Below, one piece after another: positions 1 through 9,040 of a stretch of 64,000 bases of DNA. How positions within the stretch are numbered: the stretch's first letter is position 1; every line of letters begins with the position of its first letter. A program made the position numbers and the translations under genes. The stretch is from the NCBI RefSeq assembly GCF_030413635.1, contig NZ_CP129235.1:2170001-2234000 (forward strand). Direction: 5' to 3'. Source of the DNA: Planococcus shenhongbingii. Lineage in GTDB: Bacteria; Bacillota; Bacilli; Bacillales_A; Planococcaceae. The notes under the pieces were generated by a model. It searched no databases, was not told the DNA's origin, and saw only the letters and a program-made list of their open reading frames with translations.

Positions 1-245
1 AAATCTAAATTTGTATAAATCAAATAAGAGGACGCTGAATCTTCTTCCTCCAGTAAATGTTTCGTATAAAACTGATTTTTATCAGTCAGCGAATGGACCT
101 TTACTCCATCTATTACCAGTTCATCAATTTCTTCTGTAAACTCTTGATCTTTATCAACCCAAAAAACAAGCTTTCGCTGTTCTTCTTCTTTTAAGGGCTC
201 TTTAAAAATGTCTGATAGCGCAGACGCGATTTGTACCATGTTCAT
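1..245 (-). CDS. pglZ: BREX-1 phosphatase-like protein PglZ (N-terminal part, cut by window edge)
   Basis: The minus strand from an ATG at 245 is open to the window edge (81 codons seen). The product begins MNMVQIASALSDIF and contains RKLVFWVDKDQEF and EEIDELVIDGVKV, which matches the N-terminus of BREX-1 PglZ proteins (alkaline-phosphatase-superfamily protein, about 850 residues, needed for BREX phage exclusion). The metal-binding core lies outside the window. An AGGTG ribosome site sits six bases before the chosen ATG; a second ATG at 239 is possible. It follows pglX by 73 bp containing a hairpin. Its place after brxA-brxB-brxC-pglX is the standard type 1 order. Identification rests on this context plus the N-terminal sequence. 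Confidence 0.88.
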   Translation of the reverse strand, partial: MNMVQIASALSDIFKEPLKEEEQRKLVFWVDKDQEFTEEIDELVIDGVKVHSLTDKNQFYTKHLLEEEDSASSYLIYTNLD

Positions 246-275
246 GACAGTCACCTGCTTTCTCTATCCATTATA

Positions 276-315
276 AAACAAAGATACATCAGAAATCTCC
301 GATGTATCTCTGTTT
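276..315 (-). terminator. Hairpin between pglX and pglZ, possible attenuator
   Basis: A 15-bp stem with one G-T pair (arms 276-290 and 301-315) is followed on the minus strand by TTTTATAATGG. It looks like an intrinsic terminator placed inside the BREX operon, and TATAAT just after it could be the -10 of a promoter for pglZ. Function is inferred. Confidence 0.6.
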
Positions 316-318
316 GTT

Positions 319-3300
319 TTATATTTTGGCAACTAGCCCTTCAAACTTCGCATAGTTCACTGCTACACCATCATCCAAATCAATTTCAATCTGCATATCG
401 GCCATGTGGTGTAACTTTTCATCATATGCTTTCAATTCATCGATTTTCTTATCAAGGGACTTCAATTCTTTCTTAGCGTCAGTAATTTCTTTTATCGTCG
501 AATTACCATTAATGATGTTAAGCAAGTCTCTTTTTTCGGCATCCATACGAATCTGGACTTCGTGTAAATAGTCAGTACGAATGCGTGAGAGTGTTGTCTT
601 ATCGTAGCGGTGCAAATAGATTAGACAATTGAATGCTTTCTCTTTACCAGATGTGAACAACCAGTAAATCGGTCGCTTTTTATATACTTGTATATGATCT
701 TTATAGAAATCATTTAAGAAATAACGACGTAAAGTTTCTCTCGCTGTTTCATTATTTTTACTGCCAATTATATTAGCAATATATTCTAAATTTGCTTCCA
801 AATTTTTCATTCCAAATGTCACTTGAACAAACGAAATTATCTTATTAACAATATCATCTTCAAAATATGAACCTGTTAGTACTGGGATAATATTATCTTT
901 GTCTGGCAAAAAAGTTTTATGGAGTAATGAATCAAACTTTCCACCTGCATAAATTAACTTTTCTTCATCTATCGAATATCTTCCTACAGCACAACCTACA
1001 GCGTAAGATATGAACTCCTTAATCAAATCAGTCTCTTTTATATCTTCAGTAACATTTTTTTTATTTTTTATTTTTTCACTAGTTTCATTTAATGGAAAAC
1101 CGTATATTTGATTGAATTTATTACTAATACTCATTTCAACTTCATGTAAATTTTCAATTAATTCTTTTCGGTTTTCCTTAAAAGCTTCTATTGCTTCATG
1201 AAGGGAACTTTTTTTTGTTTTCAACAAAACATTAGAAGAAAAATCCCAAGACGTTTCCTTATAATCCCATTCTATTTTAGATAACTTTATACATTCTTCA
1301 ACTTCAGTTTTTATAATGTCTATTAAAGCATTATCATTTGGTATTATTACAGGTAAAGATTTTATAGTTCCTACTTCATAATTTAATGTTGGGCTAAGGG
1401 CTTTTAATAATTCAGTTATGATAGAAGAATTCAATAATCCAAGTATATATAAAGTATTATCATTAAGTTCAAAAATAGTACATCCTGCCACATCAAAAAT
1501 AGTTCCATTTTCTTGAATTCTTACAGAAAAATCTCCTGCAGTTATTTTCGACCAAGTAATGCCCTGTTTAAAATAGTATTCCTGATTCCAACACTCACTA
1601 TTTTTCTTTTCTATTAAACCTTCTTTTAATCTATCTAATTTATTTTGTTTAATATTAAATCCATTATCTTCCCAGTCTACAATATATTCTAGATTTCCAT
1701 ACCATTTTCTATATGTTCCCCCTTTGTTATAAGGAACCCATTTTCCTGAACGAAGAGATAATTCTTCTGCGTTTCTTGCATCTTTAATAAACTTATTAAT
1801 ATCAACCTCATGCCACATTCTTACAAACTTTTCATTTTCACCTGTTGCTAAACCTATTCGCGGCTTACCGAATTCTTCCAGCTTGTTTGCGTTATCAAAA
1901 ATTTCTATCCATCTGACATCAAGCCAATATGACAATGGGGAATCAGGTATTAATCGAAATAAATCAGAAGAAAGGAGACTATATTTTCTGCTTGCCTTTA
2001 ACCTTTTAAATTCTTGCATTTTATCTATTGATTTTTTTTGATCAGTGGTTCTTATAAATATTGTCTCTTTATCTACTTTATAGTTCCTCATTATAAATGA
2101 TACTGTTTGAACTACTTGTCCGTTTATATCATCAAAAGCATTTGATCCTAAATGCAAAACATTTTCAAAAGTTTGAGTTTCTAACATTTTTTTACGAAGA
2201 TTTTTAAATCTGCTAATAAACATCCATGATTGTTGATTTATAGCAGCATACATTGCATTTTTCTTTAAATAATCATTTAATTCCATGAAAGCACCAAATA
2301 GATCAGCTTTAGAATCGGGATAATTTTTCTTCATATAATCAGAGAGTTCTTTATTCATGCTTCCTGCACTCATGTATGGAGGGTTTGTTATTAAAATATC
2401 ATATTCTAAAGACATTAAGTTCGTTTGCTTAATTAACTTTGGTAATAGATATAAAAACTTCTCTTGTTTCTCAACTTCGAAAATTTCTGTAACAGGGTTT
2501 GAATGCATAAATTTTAATCTATTCTGTAAATATGTGTAGTCATCATTTTTAAGTTTTAAGAGAGAACCTATAGCTTTTGCATTTTGAAACTGCTTTATGA
2601 AAGTCTGAGTTTCCTCATACTTTTCTTTGTCATTTGCAAGAAACTCAATATCTTCATTCGTCAGGCTATTTGTTTCTTGTATGGAAGCTAAATTGAGGGT
2701 TAAGCCTTCTCTTTCAATACTTCTTAAGAAACGCTTATTATATTCCATAGCTTTCATGACTACTGAAAAACTAGCGAGCTGGTAGGCCCTATCATCTATA
2801 TCCAAACCGTATAAGTTATTTTCAATAATAAGACGAGGAATTTCTCTCTCCATATAACCGCTCTTGCTATATATTTCGAAAAGTACATCAAACATATACA
2901 CTAGGATATGTCCACTCCCCATAGCAGGATCGAAACATTTAATGTCTTCCACTTTCAATTCTTTATTTATATATGGTTCAATTTTTTCTTCAAGATCTTC
3001 TTCAGTGTTTTGTAAGTAAAACTCCCAATCACTGATTAAATCTTGATGTTCCGGATGAGCTTCAACCCAATAACGCCCCAATGAGTTTTGCACCATGTAA
3101 CGGACTATCCAATCAGGTGTAAATAATTGAGTCGCAAAAGGAATCTCTTCCGCTTTATATTTCTTCTTCGCTTTAAATACACGGTCTTTTTCTTCAGCAA
3201 TATAATATTGATAAAGCCAACCGATTACTTCAATCTTTTCCCAATTACTTTCAGGTATAACTTCAACATTCGTCATTTTTCGAATGAACGAATCTGTAGC

Positions 3301-3849
3301 TAATAATCCTTCTGGAAATAATATCTCTGTATAATCATCTATTGTTTCAAACATAAACGGCATATAGTGATTTAAATCATTGCAATGTTTGATAATAAGG
3401 TACTTGAACAATTCTTCGTTTTTATTATTCAATTTCAAATCATATATATACTCTTTATTCAAATCTAATTCCAGTGATAGAGCCTCTTTCATCATATCCG
3501 GCTCTGTATTTTCTACATTTAGTGAAGACAATACACGCACTCTAGTTGGGAGATAATCATTTACTTCCATGAAACGAAGAGCTGTAAATCGGTTAAACCA
3601 TGTATAGGCCGTTTCTTCCATTACACGATTGAAGCCGATATCACGAATTCGAGCAATCAACTTATTTCGTTGTACCCTTTCTTTTTCAGAAAGTTGCTTG
3701 CCATCTATAAAGATGGCATCAGAGCTTTCAATAGTAGCTTTTTGGATTCCTTCAGCTGTAATTCCGACTTTTCTAGCTTGAAGTTCCACTCTTTCTAATA
3801 ATTCTCTTCTTGCTTCTGTAGCAAATTTCTTTAATGCTGACTTATTCAA
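319..3849 (-). CDS. pglX: BREX-1 adenine-specific DNA methyltransferase PglX
   Basis: 1,176 residues, the usual size for BREX-1 PglX. The family methylates the sixth-position nitrogen of adenine in one strand of a non-palindromic site, marking self DNA; BREX blocks replication of unmarked phage. Methyltransferase motif I (FDPAMGSGH) is near residue 304 and the catalytic NPPY near residue 485. The start MNKSALKKFATEARREL is typical of PglX. The start codon is TTG at 3849, supported by an AGGTGA site seven or eight bases upstream; no better ATG exists. Residues from about 400 to 950, which would hold target recognition, are visibly AT-rich compared with the N-terminal part, as expected for a domain exchanged between strains. 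It lies 15 bp after brxC. Confidence 0.96.
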   Translation of the reverse strand: MNKSALKKFATEARRELLERVELQARKVGITAEGIQKATIESSDAIFIDGKQLSEKERVQRNKLIARIRDIGFNRVMEETAYTWFNRFTALRFMEVNDYLPTRVRVLSSLNVENTEPDMMKEALSLELDLNKEYIYDLKLNNKNEELFKYLIIKHCNDLNHYMPFMFETIDDYTEILFPEGLLATDSFIRKMTNVEVIPESNWEKIEVIGWLYQYYIAEEKDRVFKAKKKYKAEEIPFATQLFTPDWIVRYMVQNSLGRYWVEAHPEHQDLISDWEFYLQNTEEDLEEKIEPYINKELKVEDIKCFDPAMGSGHILVYMFDVLFEIYSKSGYMEREIPRLIIENNLYGLDIDDRAYQLASFSVVMKAMEYNKRFLRSIEREGLTLNLASIQETNSLTNEDIEFLANDKEKYEETQTFIKQFQNAKAIGSLLKLKNDDYTYLQNRLKFMHSNPVTEIFEVEKQEKFLYLLPKLIKQTNLMSLEYDILITNPPYMSAGSMNKELSDYMKKNYPDSKADLFGAFMELNDYLKKNAMYAAINQQSWMFISRFKNLRKKMLETQTFENVLHLGSNAFDDINGQVVQTVSFIMRNYKVDKETIFIRTTDQKKSIDKMQEFKRLKASRKYSLLSSDLFRLIPDSPLSYWLDVRWIEIFDNANKLEEFGKPRIGLATGENEKFVRMWHEVDINKFIKDARNAEELSLRSGKWVPYNKGGTYRKWYGNLEYIVDWEDNGFNIKQNKLDRLKEGLIEKKNSECWNQEYYFKQGITWSKITAGDFSVRIQENGTIFDVAGCTIFELNDNTLYILGLLNSSIITELLKALSPTLNYEVGTIKSLPVIIPNDNALIDIIKTEVEECIKLSKIEWDYKETSWDFSSNVLLKTKKSSLHEAIEAFKENRKELIENLHEVEMSISNKFNQIYGFPLNETSEKIKNKKNVTEDIKETDLIKEFISYAVGCAVGRYSIDEEKLIYAGGKFDSLLHKTFLPDKDNIIPVLTGSYFEDDIVNKIISFVQVTFGMKNLEANLEYIANIIGSKNNETARETLRRYFLNDFYKDHIQVYKKRPIYWLFTSGKEKAFNCLIYLHRYDKTTLSRIRTDYLHEVQIRMDAEKRDLLNIINGNSTIKEITDAKKELKSLDKKIDELKAYDEKLHHMADMQIEIDLDDGVAVNYAKFEGLVAKI

Positions 3850-3864
3850 AACTTCTTCACCTGC

Positions 3865-6800
3865 TCAGTCTATAAATTCTATTTTGTTGTTGGTTTTTAT
3901 CATATTCATTAATTTTTCTGACAAGGTATTGATGTATTGATTCACATCTTCTTCTGAAGATAATGAAGATGTATTTACCAAACTTCTAAGGCTAACTTTT
4001 ATCCCTTCAGAAGGTGGACCTACTGGTGGTTTGACAACAGTTATTTCGCGTTTAATCTGTTTTTCTATTTTCTCTTTAAAGAAAGTACTTTGTGTAATTG
4101 TCGCATCAACTTTGAAGATATCTGTAAATTCTTCTAAACTCTCATTCAAATGCATATAATAATTTTCTATTTGCTGCTTAGTATTTTCTGTGACGCCCTC
4201 TTGTTTGGCCATTGATGAAAGGAATTCATAATCTATCTTCACCTTATCTTTAGCATGGTTTTTTTTCTCAATAAGAATAGATTTAACTTGTTCTTCTATT
4301 TTATGAGCCAATTCAGGAATCTCTTTAATTTTTTTATATGGAACCGGATCTTCTAAAATCAGGGTTAATTCTCTCGCTGCTGCTTTTAAATCTTCTCCGC
4401 CCATATACGTCTTGTTTTCTTCGTATTTAGCATACTGATACAATCCTTGGTTAAAAATGTTTTTTTGATTACTATGAAAGAAATCTTTCACATACATAAT
4501 ATCTTCTTCCCAATAAGCCAAGTCATCTTCTAATTCCTTTAATTTTGTGAAGAACGCTGCATTATCCAAACCATTATGAAATTGATTGAAGTATTCAAGG
4601 CCTTTATTTAGAAGACTCTTTCCTGGATATTTCTGACCTTCATATTGAGCTTTTAATTCATTAATCTCGGCAATTTGCATTTCTATTAAAAGTCGGAGAT
4701 CTTTCACTAGTCCATCTTCATCATCAGCTAAATCTGTTTTATTGAAAACTTCTTTCGCAACTCGCTTGGCAGCACGGATTAACTTTTCATCTACTTTTCC
4801 TCTTTTTACAATTATCGCTTTGTCCGAATCAGCCATCTTAGTGAAGATTGAAATTAATAGATTCGTATTCTGCTCAGGCTCTAAGTATTCAGCATTATAT
4901 CGAATGCGAATAAGCTGTTCTTTCAATAGCTTCGCAATCAAAGCCGCTATGTCTAATTGCTTCCAGCCATATGGTTTGTCCATAAACCGGTCATATAAAA
5001 CTTTGACACGAGTTTGTTTTTGAATATCGTCTTGTAAGGAAATAAAATCAAATGCTTCTTTCTTTGCCAATTCATTCGGATAGGTATCCAAAGAATTATC
5101 AAATGAAATCTGTTGGTTATCCGAAGCCAAGATATGGATTAACCCTCTTTCATTTTCCAAATGCTCTTTTACATACCCAAGCTTTGTGTAAATATTATCG
5201 ACTAAAATTTTGAATGCTGCATTAAATTTTTCTTTTACGGATGAACCTTTTATATCGACTTTTTCACCATTGATAAAGAAAGACCCACTCTTTATGGCAT
5301 CTTCCAGCAACTCACGGCCCCGGCGTTTGCGTTCCCGCACTTCTGCTTGTTTGTTGTTTAAGATGTTCTGGATATTTTCCGGAAGTTGCGTAATGTTCTT
5401 TTTCTTGCGATATTCCTCAATGCGCAAGGCTTCCTCAATTTCTTCCACATACAATTCACTGCCGCCCAGTTTTACAATCATTTCTCCGCTGCCGCTCGTC
5501 ATCATCATCAGTTCTTGCTCGGACTTTTGATAATGGTCAGAGAGCGGGGAAATGATTTGGACACCGATGCTCGACGATTGATTGCCGTAATTTTTCTCAT
5601 CCATCTTTTGATTGTATGAGAAAAGATACTCCGAAGAATAACGGAACCGCTTTTCATCGTAGAGGTCTTGGAAGATGTAAGTGGCTAACTCGCGTTTGAC
5701 GATTTCCTCATCAATGTTCAAGGTTTTAATTTCACGGTTAATGTCTTGTTCATCGTCCGTTAAGAAAAGGTAGTAGTCACCATTTTTTTGGATTAAAGTC
5801 TGTGAGATGAGCTTTCTCAATGAAGCTTTAATTTTTTCTTTTAACTCCAATTTGTCTTCGTCAATGTTTGTAATCATTAAAGTCGCGATATTATCGATAT
5901 TAGCCGGAAGTTCTTTAATGTACTTAACCATGAATAAGACTTTTAATACTTCCATATTAAATGGGTCATCTTTTAGCGCCGGGTTTTCATATGCTCCATC
6001 AATCACTCGTGATACTGACGGATTCAAAAACTCTCTAATCGTTTCATAAAAAGCAGGGAACGGGATCAAGAAACCTTCTTCTTCTGCCTTGTATCTTAAA
6101 GCCGTTTCTTTGTAAGCGGACAACATAGAACGCTCACCTTCAGATAAACTCTTACCTGAAGAACCGTGCTTTCTTATTTGTTCAAAAACGTTCTGAAGCA
6201 ATTTAAATTGATATGGAATAAATGGATATACCTCTGCAAATTCCTGTTCATTTTCATAACCGCGCAAGTCCGCCGTGCTTTCACGGAAACTGATTAAGTT
6301 TTTAAGGATGGCGCTTTTCTCAGGATAAAGCAATTTCAATTTGTCATTCACGTAATCTTTTTTGAGAAGAATCCTTTTTTTAAGCACTTCATCTACAGAA
6401 ATTGAAGACAGTGAAAGTCTTGTATCAAAACGGCCTTGAATCCGTGAGAAATCATCGCCTTTAACTTTAACGATGCTATCAATGCTTTCTTGTGAAGTCA
6501 CCATGACCCAGGCTTTTCCTTTTGCATGCGTTCCAAGTTCTTCAGTTAGCGTTTGGAGGTTTAGCATCAAGCTTCTGCTGTCCCCTATGTATTGCCCAAT
6601 TTCATCCACTAAGAAAATGAGGTGAAAGTTTTTGCCTTTTTCATCGATATACTCTTTTACATCTTTTGCAAATTTCTCAATGCTAATTTCGTAATTGTTG
6701 ACGCCGTTGTCGAACCAGTTCCCAGCTGACTCTTCTGTCATGTCGGTAGCTTTTGAAAGTGCACTGACGATGTAATCTCTATCAAAGTAAAAACTGTTCC

Positions 6801-7389
6801 GGCGGTCTTCCCATGGTTCACCTGCAAGATTTTCAAACTCATCTTTGAAAATTTGGTAGGTTCCTTGTTTGTCCAAGTACTTTTCCATCTCAGCCACACC
6901 GGAGATGTCGCCGTAATAGCCTCTATGCTCGTAAAAGACTTTCATAAAGACGCGTAAAATCGCATCTTCTTTCGATTTATTGTCCAGTTGCGCTTTTGCA
7001 TCAATATTAAATAGGATGGTCTCTGTTTCGATGTCTGCAGTCCGCTGCATATTGGCCAATACCAACGGATCTTGGATCTTATTATCAAAGAAATCTATCG
7101 CGCTTTTATCATGAACTTGCTTGTTTTCTAATAAATAAGCGAGTATTTTGAGGAAGTGCGATTTACCTGAGCCAAAGAACCCTGAGATCCAAACGCCCAT
7201 TTTATCGGTCGAGCCATTTACGCCTTTTTGATAGTTCTCGTAAAACTTCGATAAATGCTTCTGCAACTCGCGCGTGACTACATACTCATCCAATTCCTGA
7301 TAAATACTTTCATCATCGGTTTGCGCGACTTTAATTACGCCACGGATATCACGTTCTATATCTTTTTGAAACATTTCTTTCAATAACAT
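3865..7389 (-). CDS. brxC: BREX-1 P-loop ATPase BrxC
   Basis: 1,174 residues, matching BREX BrxC/PglY (about 1,200). The Walker A loop GFFGSGKSHFLKIL is near residues 68-80 and a Walker B-like FLVDEIGQ near residue 260. The early DEYVVTRELQKHL segment is characteristic of the family. BrxC is an essential ATPase of the BREX complex, probably acting on DNA with the methyltransferase; its exact biochemical role is not settled. The C-terminal third has long charged helical stretches that look like coiled coil. ATG at 7389 has a GAGGGGG ribosome site. It lies 21 bp after brxB within the operon. Confidence 0.96.
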   Translation of the reverse strand: MLLKEMFQKDIERDIRGVIKVAQTDDESIYQELDEYVVTRELQKHLSKFYENYQKGVNGSTDKMGVWISGFFGSGKSHFLKILAYLLENKQVHDKSAIDFFDNKIQDPLVLANMQRTADIETETILFNIDAKAQLDNKSKEDAILRVFMKVFYEHRGYYGDISGVAEMEKYLDKQGTYQIFKDEFENLAGEPWEDRRNSFYFDRDYIVSALSKATDMTEESAGNWFDNGVNNYEISIEKFAKDVKEYIDEKGKNFHLIFLVDEIGQYIGDSRSLMLNLQTLTEELGTHAKGKAWVMVTSQESIDSIVKVKGDDFSRIQGRFDTRLSLSSISVDEVLKKRILLKKDYVNDKLKLLYPEKSAILKNLISFRESTADLRGYENEQEFAEVYPFIPYQFKLLQNVFEQIRKHGSSGKSLSEGERSMLSAYKETALRYKAEEEGFLIPFPAFYETIREFLNPSVSRVIDGAYENPALKDDPFNMEVLKVLFMVKYIKELPANIDNIATLMITNIDEDKLELKEKIKASLRKLISQTLIQKNGDYYLFLTDDEQDINREIKTLNIDEEIVKRELATYIFQDLYDEKRFRYSSEYLFSYNQKMDEKNYGNQSSSIGVQIISPLSDHYQKSEQELMMMTSGSGEMIVKLGGSELYVEEIEEALRIEEYRKKKNITQLPENIQNILNNKQAEVRERKRRGRELLEDAIKSGSFFINGEKVDIKGSSVKEKFNAAFKILVDNIYTKLGYVKEHLENERGLIHILASDNQQISFDNSLDTYPNELAKKEAFDFISLQDDIQKQTRVKVLYDRFMDKPYGWKQLDIAALIAKLLKEQLIRIRYNAEYLEPEQNTNLLISIFTKMADSDKAIIVKRGKVDEKLIRAAKRVAKEVFNKTDLADDEDGLVKDLRLLIEMQIAEINELKAQYEGQKYPGKSLLNKGLEYFNQFHNGLDNAAFFTKLKELEDDLAYWEEDIMYVKDFFHSNQKNIFNQGLYQYAKYEENKTYMGGEDLKAAARELTLILEDPVPYKKIKEIPELAHKIEEQVKSILIEKKNHAKDKVKIDYEFLSSMAKQEGVTENTKQQIENYYMHLNESLEEFTDIFKVDATITQSTFFKEKIEKQIKREITVVKPPVGPPSEGIKVSLRSLVNTSSLSSEEDVNQYINTLSEKLMNMIKTNNKIEFID

Positions 7390-7410
7390 TAATATACCCC
7401 CTCTATATGA

Positions 7411-7977
7411 TTAGTCTACTAAGCGGAATGCCCGGTAATAGTTATCGTCCTTGAACTTGCCGAACAAGTGCAAGTCTTGCTCGCTGTATTCTCCTGGATA
7501 AAACATGATAATAGGCGTCTTATCGATGACTTCTTGCAGATTATTTAAGATCGTATGCGATCTCACAAAAGGAAAAACTTTTCCTACTCCAGTTAGAATA
7601 ACCACATCATGCTCATTCATTTGCTCTTTAATCTTTTGCAAAAATATTTGCGGATTTGCGAATGTTGTAAGGGCTTTAAACAAAGCGTCTTTCCCTTGTC
7701 TTTTTTCCATTTCAAAAATCCGATCAAAAATCCTTTTATCTTTCGTAATTTCCAAGAGCATCTTGTAAAGATCAAATTCAATGATTCTTCTATTTGAACC
7801 ATCGTAGTTGAATTCTTTTTTTATGTGCTTAATATAATCTCGGACAACCAGTTCATCCTCGGGTTTATAATCAAAAACATAAAAACTTATTTCATTTCCA
7901 AGCCCTCGGCCATCGATGAATTTGTCTTCTTTGATTTTTGGAATAATCCGGTCGAGCCTTGCATTTAAATTTGCCAT
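7411..7977 (-). CDS. brxB: BREX protein BrxB (DUF1788)
   Basis: 188 residues from the ATG at 7977, which has GAGGTG five bases ahead; the frame stays open to 8025 but the longer version overlaps brxA and has no ribosome site. The sequence (LNARLDRIIPKIKEDKF, later VVILTGVGKVFPFVRSHTILNNL and MFYPGEYS) matches the DUF1788 family, a small component of type 1 and related BREX loci required for activity but of unknown biochemistry. It has no membrane segment or signal peptide, so it should be cytoplasmic. It sits ten bp after brxA and 21 bp before brxC, consistent with coupled translation. Confidence 0.93.
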   Translation of the reverse strand: MANLNARLDRIIPKIKEDKFIDGRGLGNEISFYVFDYKPEDELVVRDYIKHIKKEFNYDGSNRRIIEFDLYKMLLEITKDKRIFDRIFEMEKRQGKDALFKALTTFANPQIFLQKIKEQMNEHDVVILTGVGKVFPFVRSHTILNNLQEVIDKTPIIMFYPGEYSEQDLHLFGKFKDDNYYRAFRLVD

Positions 7978-7987
7978 TCTCTCACCT

Positions 7988-8584
7988 CTATTCACCCATC
8001 GCTTGGACATACTTGGCGTCGCCAATTTGTCTGAGATGTTCTTTGATTTGTTCGTCGATGATTAAGCGATTTAATTCGTCAGATTTTTTATCCTTAAGCA
8101 TTCCTGTATCTAGCAAAATTTTAATGTAGACTTGCTTCAATTTCTGAACAGTCGCTTCTGTCCATTCAGCAATATTTTTGCTTTCCTCTGCTTTCACCGT
8201 AAAGTACATATTTAGATCCTTCTTTTCAAAACTATAATTATTTGTCTGAAACTTTTCTTGAATAACTTCTTTTATAAACTCGAAGAACAAGCGGTCAGTT
8301 TTCATAATTGCGTATAAATTGATAGCTTTACCAACTTCGACGGATTCTTCAATAACCATTTTACGTAAAACATCATCCAATACATTAACCCTTCTTAATA
8401 TTGAAGGAAGCCCTCTTTGAAGACTCGATATCTTTGCGTGTTGAAACAAATTCTCTTCAACAACTTTTTTGCGAATTTCTTCATCTGATAAACCTTGATC
8501 TTTTAACGTGGCCACTTGCTTAAACTCATAAAACATGAAAGCAGCGCCCGTTAATACAGAAGAATAATCTAATTCTGTTGTCAT
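7988..8584 (-). CDS. brxA: BREX protein BrxA (DUF1819)
   Basis: 198 residues from the ATG at 8584, which is nine bases after GAGAGG; a TTG three codons upstream (8593) is a poorer alternative. It belongs to DUF1819, the BrxA family. BrxA proteins are small, helical and DNA-binding, with a fold compared with NusB-like and antitermination proteins; the family is part of most type 1 BREX loci. Segments such as LPSILRRVNVLDDVLRKMVIEES fit the family. It is followed directly by brxB. I infer the function from family and synteny; nothing in the sequence names a catalytic site. Confidence 0.92.
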   Translation of the reverse strand: MTTELDYSSVLTGAAFMFYEFKQVATLKDQGLSDEEIRKKVVEENLFQHAKISSLQRGLPSILRRVNVLDDVLRKMVIEESVEVGKAINLYAIMKTDRLFFEFIKEVIQEKFQTNNYSFEKKDLNMYFTVKAEESKNIAEWTEATVQKLKQVYIKILLDTGMLKDKKSDELNRLIIDEQIKEHLRQIGDAKYVQAMGE

Positions 8585-8612
8585 TTTAATCAACCTCTCA
8601 AAATAAGGTTTC

Positions 8613-8849
8613 CTAGTTCATTTCCAATATTCTCTCAACAATAACTAATCTTCTTTTTCCACATTGCTGCTGGACTACTTTAGTAAAGTCGTTATTCTTC
8701 ATTAACTTCTCCTGATTGTTCTTATGTATATCTTTTATGCTATCTATAAGTTTTTGTTCAATAATTTTCTCATCCCAATAAGCATCCACTAACTGATTTA
8801 CTGCTGCAGCCACATCTCTTTGTGTACGGTAAAACATTTTAATTTCCAT
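8613..8849 (-). CDS. Small protein heading the BREX operon
   Basis: 78 residues, charged and helical, with C-terminal QQQCGKRRLVIVERILEMN. ATG at 8849 has GAGGGG six bases ahead, and the gene lies only 28 bp before brxA on the same strand, directly behind the only good promoter, so it is the first cistron of the BREX operon. It resembles a small Firmicutes family seen near BREX loci (TIGR04540-like, from memory and not verified). No domain with known function can be seen. It could be a regulator, an assembly factor or an anti-self-toxicity factor; none of these is shown. Confidence 0.75.
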   Translation of the reverse strand: MEIKMFYRTQRDVAAAVNQLVDAYWDEKIIEQKLIDSIKDIHKNNQEKLMKNNDFTKVVQQQCGKRRLVIVERILEMN

Positions 8850-8885
8850 GTGCTTCCCCTCACATTTAAGTCTTACTCTATTCTT

Positions 8886-8917
8886 ATTTTACTTTAGTTT
8901 AAAGTTATTGCAATAAC
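8886..8917 (-). promoter_or_regulatory. BREX operon promoter with overlapping palindrome
   Basis: Read on the minus strand there is TTGCAA (8908-8913), a 16-bp spacer and TAAAAT (8886-8891), 37 bp before the first BREX gene. The -35 lies inside the perfect 14-bp palindrome GTTATTGCAATAAC (8904-8917), a plausible operator. No regulator gene is adjacent. Confidence 0.6.
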
Positions 8918-8938
8918 AGTTCTTTTTTACAGTAAAAT

Positions 8939-8973
8939 ACCTGTGCATTCCTCTAAAGAGGTACTACACAGGT
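8939..8973 (-). terminator. Probable terminator of the CoiA-like gene
   Basis: Stem ACCTGTG/CACAGGT with an inner CCTCT/AGAGG stem, followed on the minus strand by ATTTTA. It separates the CoiA-like gene from the BREX promoter. The T-run is short, so termination may be partial. Confidence 0.55.
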
Positions 8974-9040
8974 TAAGAATTATCAAATATGCTAAATAAA
9001 GATTGATACTTTCCAGCAGAATCAAAAATTAAATAGATTC

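Noticed and set aside
1..8849. BREX considered as a type 2 (Pgl) or DISARM locus
   Set aside because: The order brxA-brxB-brxC-pglX-pglZ with a 1,176-residue PglX is type 1; no PglW kinase or DISARM gene is present.
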